Shown in pieces: positions 37,707 through 45,472 of a stretch of DNA of 64,000 bases. The position numbers were made by a program, and so were the translations under genes. Source of the DNA: Streptomyces sp. H27-H1. Its GTDB lineage: Bacteria; Actinomycetota; Actinomycetes; Streptomycetales; Streptomycetaceae. The DNA lies in NCBI RefSeq assembly GCF_026627445.1, contig NZ_JAPNLJ010000001.1, positions 1-64,000 on the forward strand, read 5' to 3'. The first letter of the stretch is position 1. Each line of letters opens with the position of its first letter. A model generated the notes under the pieces. That model saw only the letters and a program-made list of their open reading frames with translations. It did not search any database and had not been told where the DNA came from.

Positions 37707-37733
37707 CTACCGATTGTTCGGTTGTCCGGGCAA
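37704..37733 (-). promoter_or_regulatory. predicted bkdF promoter overlapped by a PaaR-like box
   Basis: On the minus strand TTGCCC (37733-37728) and TAGGTG (37709-37704) are 18 bp apart. The sequence ACCGATTGTTCGGT (37709-37722) fills the 3' part of this spacer and is one base away from the PaaR-type operator core ACCGNNCGNNCGGT. Confidence 0.45.
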
Positions 37734-37823
37734 TTTGGCTACAGGCGGCTCCAGGCTGTGGACAAAGTGGCGCCGACGCCCTGGTATGGGTGCAGGACGT
37801 CCAGGAGAGGCAGGCATCGGGCG

Positions 37824-38459
37824 ATGGCGGATGAACAAATGGCCGGAGCGGGTTCCGCGACGGGCCCGGGGGCGGGCTCCCCGACGGGCCCGGGGGCGGG
37901 CTCCCCGACGGGCCCGGGGGCGGCTTCCCCGACGGGGCCACCGGCGGGCGCACCCGGCACCCCACAGGCCCCACAGCTCCCGCCCCGCCCCTTGGACCCG
38001 ATCGACCGGTCGATCGTGCGCCTCCTCCAGGCGGACGGCCGCGCCTCGATACGCTCCGTCGCCGAGCAGGTCCACGTCTCCCGGGCCAATGCCTACGCCC
38101 GGATCAACCGGCTCATCGACGACGGGGTGATCCGGGGGTTCACCGCCCGCGTCAACCACGAACGGGCCGGCCAGGGCGCCTCCGCCTACATCACCCTGAA
38201 GATCGTCCAGAACTCCTGGCGCACGGTCCGCGAACAGCTCCGCGAGCTCCCCGGCGCGGCCCACATCGCGCTGGTCAGCGGCGATTTCGACGTCCTGCTG
38301 CTGGTCCACACCCCGGACAACCGCACCCTGCGCGAACTCGTCCTGACCCGCCTCCAGTCCATCCCCGAGGTCCTCTCCACACGCACCCTGCTGGTCTTCG
38401 AGGAAACGGATCTCCTGGCCCGCGACCCGGCCGCCGGTCCGACGATCACCGAGGACTGA
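37824..38459 (+). CDS. bkdR: Lrp/AsnC-family regulator of the branched-chain dehydrogenase (BkdR-like)
   Basis: Transcription factor of 211 residues: helix-turn-helix LDPIDRSIVRLLQADGRASI / VHVSRANAYARINRLIDDGV, then an Lrp ligand-binding domain (ASAYITLKI, VSGDFDVLLLVHTPD). Divergent from bkdF and so the likely regulator of that operon, sensing amino or keto acids. The N-terminal 45 residues are a Gly/Ala/Pro/Thr-rich spacer (TGPGAGSP)n encoded by a 24-bp tandem repeat and absent from usual Lrp proteins. ATG 37824 or 37839 are both possible starts. Confidence 0.85.
   Translation: MADEQMAGAGSATGPGAGSPTGPGAGSPTGPGAASPTGPPAGAPGTPQAPQLPPRPLDPIDRSIVRLLQADGRASIRSVAEQVHVSRANAYARINRLIDDGVIRGFTARVNHERAGQGASAYITLKIVQNSWRTVREQLRELPGAAHIALVSGDFDVLLLVHTPDNRTLRELVLTRLQSIPEVLSTRTLLVFEETDLLARDPAAGPTITED
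37861..37940 (+). repeat. 3.3 copies of a 24-bp tandem repeat inside bkdR
   Basis: Units 37861-37884, 37885-37908 and 37909-37932 (one substitution region) plus a partial fourth. Being 24 bp, changes in copy number only lengthen or shorten the (TGPGAGSP)n linker. Confidence 0.9.
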
Positions 38460-38578
38460 AGCCCCGCCCCCGGGCAAGATCCGAAAGAGACGGCCTGGCG
38501 GCGGGACCGTGGCAGCCTGGCAGGCCACCGCGACGTCCCCGCGTCGCGGAACGAGCCGACCGCCACCGGAGAGCCCCC

Positions 38579-39196
38579 GTGATCCCACCCCGCCTGCTCC
38601 CCCTGCTCGAGCAGTTCGACTTCGCGCGCGAGCGCCTCACCGCCCGCTTGACGGGTCCCGTCATGGACAGCGGCGACGGATCCGACACCGAGGTCGGCCC
38701 GATGACCGACGCGGAGTACTTCTGGGAGCCCGTGGCGGACTGCTGGTCCGTGCGCGAACGCGCGGCCGGACCGGGGCCGCGCGCGACCCTGCTGGCCGGT
38801 GCGGGCCCCTGGGGGCGCGACGCCGCGGCCCACCCGCACCCCTGGCCGCCGCCGGTCACCACGATCGCGTGGCGGCTCAGCCACCTCGGCGAGATGATCG
38901 CCCTGCGCGCCGACCACGTGGCGGGAAGCCGCACGCTGACCCGCGAGGTCCACCCGGTCCCGGGGAGCGCCGCGGAGGCGGTCGCCGCCTTCGACGCGGC
39001 CGCCGGGGCCTGGCACGCGGCCCTGCTGGGCGCCGACGACACCGCGCTGGACACCGTCGGGTACTCCAGCTACCCCCACGGCAGCGATCCGGAGGACGTC
39101 TTCGTCGACGTCGTGTGGTGGGTCAACCAGGAACTGCTGCACCACGGGGCCGAGATCGCGCTGCTCCGCGACCTCTACCGCGCGCGACCGCGCTGA
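38579..39196 (+). CDS. DinB-superfamily protein
   Basis: A 205-residue four-helix-bundle protein of the DinB_2 type: PVADCWSVRERA, then TIAWRLSHLGEMIALRADH with the first metal-site His, and WWVNQELLHHGAEIALLRDL with the last two. Such proteins bind a divalent metal and, in actinomycetes, several are thiol-S-transferases using mycothiol. GTG start with GGAGAG 5 nt upstream. It sits between bkdR and the paaR-paaH operon; no direct link to them is visible. Confidence 0.75.
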   Translation: MIPPRLLPLLEQFDFARERLTARLTGPVMDSGDGSDTEVGPMTDAEYFWEPVADCWSVRERAAGPGPRATLLAGAGPWGRDAAAHPHPWPPPVTTIAWRLSHLGEMIALRADHVAGSRTLTREVHPVPGSAAEAVAAFDAAAGAWHAALLGADDTALDTVGYSSYPHGSDPEDVFVDVVWWVNQELLHHGAEIALLRDLYRARPR

Positions 39197-39241
39197 GGCG
39201 CCGAGCCGCGCAACCCGCCGGCCGGGGGCGCACCGCGGCCC

Positions 39242-39829
39242 TCAGCGCTGCGTGCGCAGGCCGTCCAGGGCCATGCTGACCACCGCGTCCGCCAGCTGGT
39301 CGGAGGTGGTGCCCGGGTGCGGGCGGTACCACTCGACCAGGGAGTTGACCATGCCGAAGAGCAGCCGGGTGGCGAGCCGGATGTCGACGTCCGCCCGCAG
39401 GTCGCCCTCTGCGGCGGCGGCCTTCAGCAGCTCCGCGACCTGCTGGTCGAACTCGCGGCGGCGCTCCAGGGCCCAGCGCTCGGTGCGGGTGTTGCCCCGG
39501 ACGCGCAGCAGCAGGGTCACGTAGGGGAGTTCCGCGACGAGGACCTCGACCGTGCGGCGCGTGACGTACTCGACGCGTTCGACCGCGCGGCCCCGTATCG
39601 CCCCCGTCTCTCCCAGGACCGCGAAGAGCTCGTCCAGTGCCCGGCTGACGGCGCGCTGGAGCAGTTCCTCCTTGCCGGCGACGTGGTGGTAGATCGAGGA
39701 CTTCGAGATGCCGGCCGCCTTGGAGAGGTGCTCCATCGAGGTGCCGTCGTAGCCGCGCTCGTTGAAGACCTGGACGGCTACGGACAGGAGCGTCTCGGGC
39801 GTGTACGTGTCCCGCTTGGCCGTGGTCAT
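39242..39829 (-). CDS. paaR: TetR-family regulator of phenylacetate catabolism (PaaR-like)
   Basis: TetR repressor of 195 residues: N-terminal helix-turn-helix TLLSVAVQVFNERGYDGTSM / LSKAAGISKSSIYHHVAGKE, then an effector domain. It is co-transcribed after paaH (ATGA overlap; its GGGGAG ribosome-binding site lies inside the end of paaH). Operators of the form ACCGNNCGNNCGGT, the core known for actinobacterial PaaR, occur at the paaH/paaN and paaA promoters, supporting this identity. The expected inducer is phenylacetyl-CoA. Confidence 0.82.
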   Translation of the reverse strand: MTTAKRDTYTPETLLSVAVQVFNERGYDGTSMEHLSKAAGISKSSIYHHVAGKEELLQRAVSRALDELFAVLGETGAIRGRAVERVEYVTRRTVEVLVAELPYVTLLLRVRGNTRTERWALERRREFDQQVAELLKAAAAEGDLRADVDIRLATRLLFGMVNSLVEWYRPHPGTTSDQLADAVVSMALDGLRTQR

Positions 39830-41385
39830 TCCGTCTCCCCCGGCTCGTGGTCCGCCTCGTCGTCCACGTCGTCGTCCGCGCCGCCGTCCTCGTCCCCCGC
39901 CGCGTAGCCCAGCTTGTACAGGGCCAGCGAAGGCGCGTACCGGCCGCCCGGGCAGCGCTCGTCGAGGTGGTGCAGCAGGTCGTACGCCCAGTCGCGGCCG
40001 AGCCGGTCGTGCCATTCGGCGGGGCCCGCCGGGTAGTTGGCGCCGAGCCGCATGGCCGTGTCGATGTCCTCGGCGCCGGCCACCCCGCGGGCAACGGCGT
40101 TGGCGGTGAGGTCGATCAGCATCGCGACCGTCCGGGCGACGATCATGCCGGGGACGTCGCCGATGACGGAGACCTTCTTGCCGAGCTTCTGGAACAGTCC
40201 GACGGCCTCGGCGAGCGTCTGCTCGCTGGTGTCCTCACTGGCGGAGAGTGCGATCCGGGTGGCGCCGCGGTAGTCGTAGGCGAGGTCGAAGTAGACGACG
40301 TCGGCGAACTCGATCGAGGTCTTGCCGTCGGCGAGCACGAGCTGGCCCTCGCCGGGGAGCTGGATGTACGGGCCCCCGTGCGCGACGGCCGCGACCTCGA
40401 TCCCGGCCTCCTCCAGCAGGTCGACGAGGTCCGCGGCCGGCCCGAGGTCACCGACGACGGTCACCTTCGCGGGCGCGTCCTGCGGGCCCGCGGTGTGCGG
40501 GGCCGGGGCCTTCGCGTCCGGGCCGTACGGGTACCAGCCGTGGCCCGACTTTCGGCCGAGGCGGCCCGACTGGACCAGGCGGCGCTGGGCGAGGGACGGG
40601 GTGAACTTGGGGCTGCGGAAGAAGGACTCCCACACGGAGCGGGTGACGGCCTCGTTGACGTCGTGGCCGATCAGGTCGGTCAGCGCGAAGGGGCCCATCT
40701 TGAAGCCGCCGCTCTCGCGGAGCACGGCGTCGATGGTGGCCGGATCGGCGCCCTGCTCCTCGTACACCGCGAAGGCCTCGGCGTAGAAGGGGCGGGCGAT
40801 CCGGTTGACGATGAAGCCCGGGGTGTCGGCGCAGCGCACCGGCGTCTTCCCCCAGCCGAGCAGGGTGCCGTACGCGATGTCGGCGGCGGCCGGGTCGGTC
40901 GCGAAACCGGAGACCACCTCGACCAGCGGGAGCAGCGGGGCCGGATTGAAGAAGTGCAGGCCCAGGAAGCGGCCCGGGTGCACGAGGCCCGCGGCGAGCT
41001 CGGTGACGGAGAGGGAGGAGGTGTTGGTGGCCAGCAGCGCGTCCGGCGAAACCACCTCTTCCAGTGCCGCGAAGAGCGCCCGCTTGACGGTGGCGTCCTC
41101 GACGACCGCCTCCACGACGAGGGCGGCGCCGGCCAGCTCCGACAGTTTGGCCGCCGAACCGATCCGGCCGATCGCGTCCTCGGCCTCGGTTCGATCCAGC
41201 CTGCCCTTTGCGGCCATCCGCTCGACCCGGTCCTGCACGAAACCGACCGCGTCGGCGGCGAGCGCGGCGGCGATGTCGTAGATCAGCACGCGGTGACCTG
41301 CGAGAAGCGCGACCTGGGCGATGCCCTGACCCATGGTGCCGGCGCCGACGACCGCCACTGTGCGGGACCGCTCGATTGCTGTCAT
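39826..41385 (-). CDS. paaH: 3-hydroxyacyl-CoA dehydrogenase (PaaH-type, double C-terminal domain)
   Basis: Oxidises 3-hydroxyadipyl-CoA to 3-oxoadipyl-CoA in the phenylacetate pathway. The 519-residue protein has an N-terminal NAD-binding Rossmann fold (VAVVGAGTMGQGIAQVALLAG), the catalytic His in LGLHFFNPAPLLPLVEVV, a 3HCDH C-terminal domain (DTPGFIVNRIARPFYAEAF), and a second such domain after about residue 410 (DVPGMIVARTVAMLIDL), as in PaaH of other bacteria. The acidic C-terminal tail (DEDGGADDDVDDEAD) is unusual. First gene of the paaH-paaR operon, divergent from paaN. Confidence 0.88.
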   Translation of the reverse strand: MTAIERSRTVAVVGAGTMGQGIAQVALLAGHRVLIYDIAAALAADAVGFVQDRVERMAAKGRLDRTEAEDAIGRIGSAAKLSELAGAALVVEAVVEDATVKRALFAALEEVVSPDALLATNTSSLSVTELAAGLVHPGRFLGLHFFNPAPLLPLVEVVSGFATDPAAADIAYGTLLGWGKTPVRCADTPGFIVNRIARPFYAEAFAVYEEQGADPATIDAVLRESGGFKMGPFALTDLIGHDVNEAVTRSVWESFFRSPKFTPSLAQRRLVQSGRLGRKSGHGWYPYGPDAKAPAPHTAGPQDAPAKVTVVGDLGPAADLVDLLEEAGIEVAAVAHGGPYIQLPGEGQLVLADGKTSIEFADVVYFDLAYDYRGATRIALSASEDTSEQTLAEAVGLFQKLGKKVSVIGDVPGMIVARTVAMLIDLTANAVARGVAGAEDIDTAMRLGANYPAGPAEWHDRLGRDWAYDLLHHLDERCPGGRYAPSLALYKLGYAAGDEDGGADDDVDDEADHEPGETE

Positions 41386-41407
41386 GACCCGATCCTCCCG
41401 CACCGAC

Positions 41408-41416
41408 TTATCCACA
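41408..41416 (+). promoter_or_regulatory. DnaA-box-like 9-mer in the paaH/paaN gap
   Basis: TTATCCACA is the classic DnaA box. It is a single box, 23 bp downstream of the paaH start on the paaH-divergent side and 25 bp from the PaaR box. Confidence 0.35.
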
Positions 41417-41432
41417 GGTCTGCCGGGCCCTC

Positions 41433-41460
41433 TTGTCCCGACCGATCGTTCGGTTACTCT
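41433..41460 (+). promoter_or_regulatory. paaN promoter with embedded PaaR operator
   Basis: TTGTCC (41433-41438) and TACTCT (41455-41460) are 16 bp apart, and the perfect palindrome ACCGATCGTTCGGT (41441-41454) fills the spacer. This matches the PaaR core ACCGNNCGNNCGGT exactly. Binding would shut off paaN and, across the 157-bp gap, probably paaH-paaR. Confidence 0.7.
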
Positions 41461-41542
41461 AGCTCCAGTCTGCTCTTCTTCATCCCTTCTTGCCCGACCC
41501 GATCGCCTGATCCCGCCCGGCTCAACGAGGAGTTGGTCCCTG

Positions 41543-43225
41543 ATGGCCGCCGAGCTCACCGTCCCCCAGCTGTCCGCCAAGCACCGGCCCACCCTGGACC
41601 AGGCACTGGCCACGATCCGCAGCCGCGCCTACTGGTCCCCGCACCCCGAGCACCCCAAGGCGTACGGGGAGAGCGCGCCTGCCGACGGGCTCGCCGCCTT
41701 CGAGGCGCTGCGCGGCACCCGGCTGGACCTCGGGCAGCCCGGCACCGACGGCTGGACGGGCGCCGAGACCTCCCCCTACGGCGTGGAGCTCGGCGTCGAG
41801 TACCCGCACGTGGACGCGGACGTGCTGCTGCCCGCGATGCGGGCCGGCATGAGCGCCTGGCGGGACGCCGGTCCCGAGGCGCGCGCCCTGGTCTGCATCG
41901 AGATCCTGGCCCGGATCTCGGCGCGCACGCACGAGTTCGCGCACGCGGTCATGCACACCAGCGGCCAGGCCTTCATGATGGCGTTCCAGGCGGGCGGCCC
42001 GCACGCGCAGGACCGCGGCCTGGAGGCGGTGGCCTATGCGTACGAGGAGCAGACCCGTGTCCCGGGGCAGGCCGACTGGTCGAAGCCACAGGGCAAGAAG
42101 GACCCGCTGGAGCTCGGCAAGACCTTCACCGCCGTCCCGCGGGGCATCTCCCTGATGATCGGCTGCAACACCTTCCCCACCTGGAACGGCTACCCGGGGA
42201 TCTTCGCCTCCCTCGCCACGGGCAACCCGGTGCTGGTCAAGCCGCACCCGCGCGCCGTGCTCCCGCTGGCGCTGACCGTCCAGGTGGCCCGCGAGGTCCT
42301 GGCGGACTCCGGCTTCGACCCGAACCTGGTCGCGCTGGCCGTGGAGCGGCCGGGCGAGGGCATCGCCAAGGAGCTCGCCCTCCGTCCCGAGGTCAAGGTC
42401 ATCGACTACACCGGGTCCACCGAGTTCGGTGAGTGGCTGGAGGCCAACGCCCGCCAGGCGCAGGTCTACACGGAGAAGGCCGGCGTCAACACCGTCGTCC
42501 TGGACTCCACCGACAACTACAAGGGGATGCTGTCCAACCTGGCCTTCTCGCTGTCCCTTTACAGCGGCCAGATGTGCACCACCCCGCAGAACCTGCTGAT
42601 CCCGCGCGACGGCATCGAGACGGACGCCGGGCACAAGGGGTACGACGAGGTCGTCGCCGACCTCGCGGCCGCGGTCGGCGGCCTGCTCGGCGACGACGCG
42701 CGGGCCAACGCGCTGCTCGGCGCGCTGGTCAACCCGGACGTCAAGGCCCGTCTGGAGGCCGCGGCCGGGCTCGGCGAGGTCGCGCTGGCCTCGCGCGAGG
42801 TGACGAACCCCGATTTCCCGGGCGCGGTGGTGCGCACACCGGTGATGGTGAAGCTGGACTCGGCCAAGCCGGACGACTCCGCCCCCTACCTCTCGGAGTG
42901 CTTCGGGCCGGTCTCCTTCGCGGTGGCGGTCGACTCCACGGCGGGCGCTCTCGAACTGCTGCGGCGCACCGTCCGCGAGAAGGGCGCGATGACGGTCGGG
43001 GCGTACACCACGTCCGCGGACACCGAGCGGGCCATCGAGGAGGTCTGCCTGGAGGAGTCGGCGCAGCTCTCGCTGAACCTGACGGGCGGGGTCTATGTGA
43101 ACCAGACCGCGGCCTTCTCCGACTTCCACGGCTCCGGCGGCAACCCGGCGGCGAACGCGGCGCTGTGCGACGGGGCGTTCGTGTCGAACCGCTTCCGCGT
43201 GGTGGAGGTCCGCCGCCAGGGCTAG
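41543..43225 (+). CDS. paaN: phenylacetic acid degradation aldehyde dehydrogenase PaaN
   Basis: Aldehyde-dehydrogenase-fold enzyme of 560 residues of the actinobacterial PaaN/PaaZ type, thought to oxidise the ring-opened oxepin-CoA semialdehyde. Unlike PaaZ it has no MaoC-like hydratase domain. Features: the NAD-binding VLVKPHPRAVLPLALTVQVA, YTGSTEFGEWLE, the catalytic Cys in SGQMCTTPQN, and FGPVSFAVAV. Long N-terminal extension of about 100 residues characteristic of PaaN. ATG 41543 with GAGGAG 10 nt upstream. Confidence 0.85.
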   Translation: MAAELTVPQLSAKHRPTLDQALATIRSRAYWSPHPEHPKAYGESAPADGLAAFEALRGTRLDLGQPGTDGWTGAETSPYGVELGVEYPHVDADVLLPAMRAGMSAWRDAGPEARALVCIEILARISARTHEFAHAVMHTSGQAFMMAFQAGGPHAQDRGLEAVAYAYEEQTRVPGQADWSKPQGKKDPLELGKTFTAVPRGISLMIGCNTFPTWNGYPGIFASLATGNPVLVKPHPRAVLPLALTVQVAREVLADSGFDPNLVALAVERPGEGIAKELALRPEVKVIDYTGSTEFGEWLEANARQAQVYTEKAGVNTVVLDSTDNYKGMLSNLAFSLSLYSGQMCTTPQNLLIPRDGIETDAGHKGYDEVVADLAAAVGGLLGDDARANALLGALVNPDVKARLEAAAGLGEVALASREVTNPDFPGAVVRTPVMVKLDSAKPDDSAPYLSECFGPVSFAVAVDSTAGALELLRRTVREKGAMTVGAYTTSADTERAIEEVCLEESAQLSLNLTGGVYVNQTAAFSDFHGSGGNPAANAALCDGAFVSNRFRVVEVRRQG

Positions 43226-43297
43226 CCGACGGGGCCTGCCGGCGGTTCTGGCCGGCGGGTCTGACCGGCGGGGCCGAGTTCGGGCCGCGCCCGTGAA

Positions 43298-44086
43298 CTA
43301 GTCCACAGGCCGGTCCGCCGACCACTCGTCGGGCCGGGGCCCGCCCCAGTGGAAGAGGGTCATCGCCACGCTGGTGGCCAGGTTGTAGCTGGAGACTTGC
43401 GGACGCATCGGCAGGGACACCAGGTGATCGGCGCGGGCGAGCAGCTCGGGTGAGATGCCGTGGCGTTCCGAGCCGAAGGCGAGCAGCGCATCGTCCGGGA
43501 GGGTGAGGGAGCGGATGTCCTCGCCCTCCGGGTCGAGCGCGTACAGCGGGCCGGGCGGCAGCGTACCGAGCTCCACCCGGTCGACGGTGGTGGCGTAGTG
43601 CAGCCCCGCCCCGGCCCGGACCACGTTGGGGTGCCAGGGGTCTAGGTCCCCCCGGGTGACCACGCCGGTGACGCCGAAGCCGGCGGCGAGCCGGACGACG
43701 GCGCCGACGTTGCCGAGGTTGCGGGGGTTGTCGAGGACCACGATCGGGGCGGTCCTGCGCCGTGCGTCGAGCCGGGCCCGCCCCTCCGCCCGGTCGGGCC
43801 GGACCGCGAGCGCCGCCACCCCGGTGGGGTGCACCCGCGCGAGCAGCCCCTTGAGCGGGGCCTGCCTCACCAGCCGGGCCACGTCCGCCTCCACGTCCGG
43901 AGCCAGCTCGCGCGCGAGGCCCCGTACGGCCTCCGGTTCCTCGGCGACGGCCAGCCGCACATCCGCCCCGAAGCGCAGGGCATGCTTCAGCGCGTGGAAC
44001 CCGTCGAGGAGTACGAGATCTTCCCGCCCCGCGGCCTCCCGCCACTGCCGTTCGGTGGCCTCGGCGTCCCCATGCTGCTCACTCAT
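43298..44086 (-). CDS. RNA 2'-O-methyltransferase (SpoU/TrmH family)
   Basis: SPOUT-class methyltransferase, 262 residues, acting on rRNA or tRNA ribose. Motif 1 is visible as VVLDNPRNLGNVGAVVRLAA, motif 2 as LLAFGSERHGIS, and motif 3 as LPMRPQVSSYNLATSVAMTL, the knot region. An N-terminal RNA-binding-like domain (LLDGFHALKHAL...) precedes it. Target nucleotide unknown. Convergent with paaN; the two stops are 72 bp apart with GCCGGC-rich inverted repeats in between. Confidence 0.85.
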   Translation of the reverse strand: MSEQHGDAEATERQWREAAGREDLVLLDGFHALKHALRFGADVRLAVAEEPEAVRGLARELAPDVEADVARLVRQAPLKGLLARVHPTGVAALAVRPDRAEGRARLDARRRTAPIVVLDNPRNLGNVGAVVRLAAGFGVTGVVTRGDLDPWHPNVVRAGAGLHYATTVDRVELGTLPPGPLYALDPEGEDIRSLTLPDDALLAFGSERHGISPELLARADHLVSLPMRPQVSSYNLATSVAMTLFHWGGPRPDEWSADRPVD

Positions 44087-44139
44087 ACCGCCGACCCTAC
44101 GTTCCCCACAGACCCCGCCGCCGTACGAGGCAACCTCCA

Positions 44140-44225
44140 GCCAACTCCAGCCCCGCCGGCGTTTGAGGCGCGGGGTCTGGGGCGGAGCCCCAGGGAACGG
44201 GCGAAGGGCGGGTAGGGGACAAGCC
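44140..44225 (+). repeat. dispersed intergenic repeat, copy 2
   Basis: CCAGCCCCGCCGGCGTTTGA...GCGCGGGGTC...GGGGCGGAGCCCCAGGGAACGG...AAGGGCGGGTAGGGGAC: the same motif order as copy 1 near 29.4 kb, here uninterrupted. Located between the TrmH start and the HTTM gene end. Confidence 0.7.
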
Positions 44226-44242
44226 CCCGCAGGGCCAGGGGC

Positions 44243-45472
44243 TCAGCGCGGGACCGGGCTGGGGAGCGCAGGGTCCGGGTCCGGGTCCGGATCGGGGTCC
44301 GGATCCGGGTCCGGATCGGGGTCCGGATCCGGGTCCGGATCGGGGTCCGGGTGCGGAACGGCCCGCCCCCCACCGACCCGCCGCGCAGCGACCCACGCGC
44401 CGACCCAGACCAGAAATCCGGTCGGCAGAAACACCGCGTCAGCGGCAATCATCGCCATGGAAAAGAACGGCAGCCCCAGCAGCACGGCGATCCCCGCATG
44501 CTCCAGCATCATCAGTGCCAGCAGCACGTTCTTGATCCGCCGGTTGAACAGCGTGAACGGGAAGGCCACCTGGACCGCGACCGTCCCGTAGGACAGCAGC
44601 ATGACCAGCGTGCCACTGCTCGCGAGCAGGGCGGAGACCCCGGGCCACGGGGTGAAGTAGTCCAGGCCCAGCGGGTAGTACAGCGCCGTGCCGTCCTGCC
44701 ACCGCGAACCCTGGATCTTGTACCACCCGGCCGTCGCGTAGATCAGGCACACCTCCGCCATGATCACCAGCATCCCGGCGTTGTGCAGCAGGTTGGCCAG
44801 GACGTCGAGGACCGCCCGCCCCTCCCCCTCCGGCTCGTAGCGGTCGACCGTCCACCAGAGCGCGGCGATCACCCACAGGGCCGCGAAGATCACCACCCAG
44901 TTGGTGCTGAACCGCCCGGTCGCGGCCCCGTACGCGAAGAGCGCGCCGAGCCCGGCCCATAGCGCCGACCCCGCCCGCCCGGCCGTGGCCGCGCCGAGGC
45001 GGCGGGCGCGGCGGGCGTCCAGCGACCACACCTGCGCGCACCTGGTCAGTACGAGGTAGATCGCCATCAGGTGGATGACGTTGTCGCCGCCGTCGCCCAT
45101 GAAGACGCTGCGGTTCTGCAGGGACAGCACGCCGATCATGAAGACCACGGAGGTCGCCCGGGTGCGCCAGCCCAGCATCAGCAGGGCGGACGAGAGCACG
45201 GCCACGGCGTAGACGATCTCGAACCAGAGCGCCGAGTCCGACCACATCAGCACCGTGAAGGCGTGGTTCGAGTCGATCAGCCGCTGCGCCAGCTCCCAGC
45301 TCCACGGCCCGTCCGGCCCGTACAGCTCGTGGCGGTGGGGGAACTCCCGCAGCAGGAAGAACAGCCAGGTGCCGGCGAAGCCGATGCGGACCACGGCGCT
45401 CTGGTACGGACCCAGCGCCTGCCCGCTGACCTGGGCGAGAGCCCGGCCGGCGGCGGCCTTGAGCCCCCTCAC
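44243..45472 (-). CDS. HTTM (vitamin K-carboxylase-like) membrane protein with Asp-Pro repeat tail
   Basis: Polytopic membrane protein of 409 residues with the HTTM domain, related to the membrane part of gamma-glutamyl carboxylase (LREFPHRHELYGPDGPWSW, SLQNRSVFMGDGGDNVIHLM). The catalytic ability of bacterial members is unproven. Its C-terminus is a run of about 15 Asp-Pro dipeptides encoded by a tandem repeat, then ALPSPVPR. GTG 45472 overlaps the TGA of the DUF5819-type gene (GTGA), so the two are made together and probably form a complex. Confidence 0.82.
   Translation of the reverse strand: MRGLKAAAGRALAQVSGQALGPYQSAVVRIGFAGTWLFFLLREFPHRHELYGPDGPWSWELAQRLIDSNHAFTVLMWSDSALWFEIVYAVAVLSSALLMLGWRTRATSVVFMIGVLSLQNRSVFMGDGGDNVIHLMAIYLVLTRCAQVWSLDARRARRLGAATAGRAGSALWAGLGALFAYGAATGRFSTNWVVIFAALWVIAALWWTVDRYEPEGEGRAVLDVLANLLHNAGMLVIMAEVCLIYATAGWYKIQGSRWQDGTALYYPLGLDYFTPWPGVSALLASSGTLVMLLSYGTVAVQVAFPFTLFNRRIKNVLLALMMLEHAGIAVLLGLPFFSMAMIAADAVFLPTGFLVWVGAWVAARRVGGGRAVPHPDPDPDPDPDPDPDPDPDPDPDPDPDPALPSPVPR
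44271..44351 (-). repeat. Asp-Pro-coding tandem DNA repeat
   Basis: Six-base GGTCCG/GGATCC/GGATCG units are arranged in a higher-order 24-bp period (44289-44312, 44313-44336 identical). All changes are synonymous for Asp-Pro on the minus strand, so the protein repeat is under selection or the array expanded very recently. Confidence 0.9.

Noticed and set aside
43226-43297. Terminator between paaN and the TrmH-type gene
   Set aside because: Only overlapping short GCCGGC repeats, with no single convincing stem; left uncalled.
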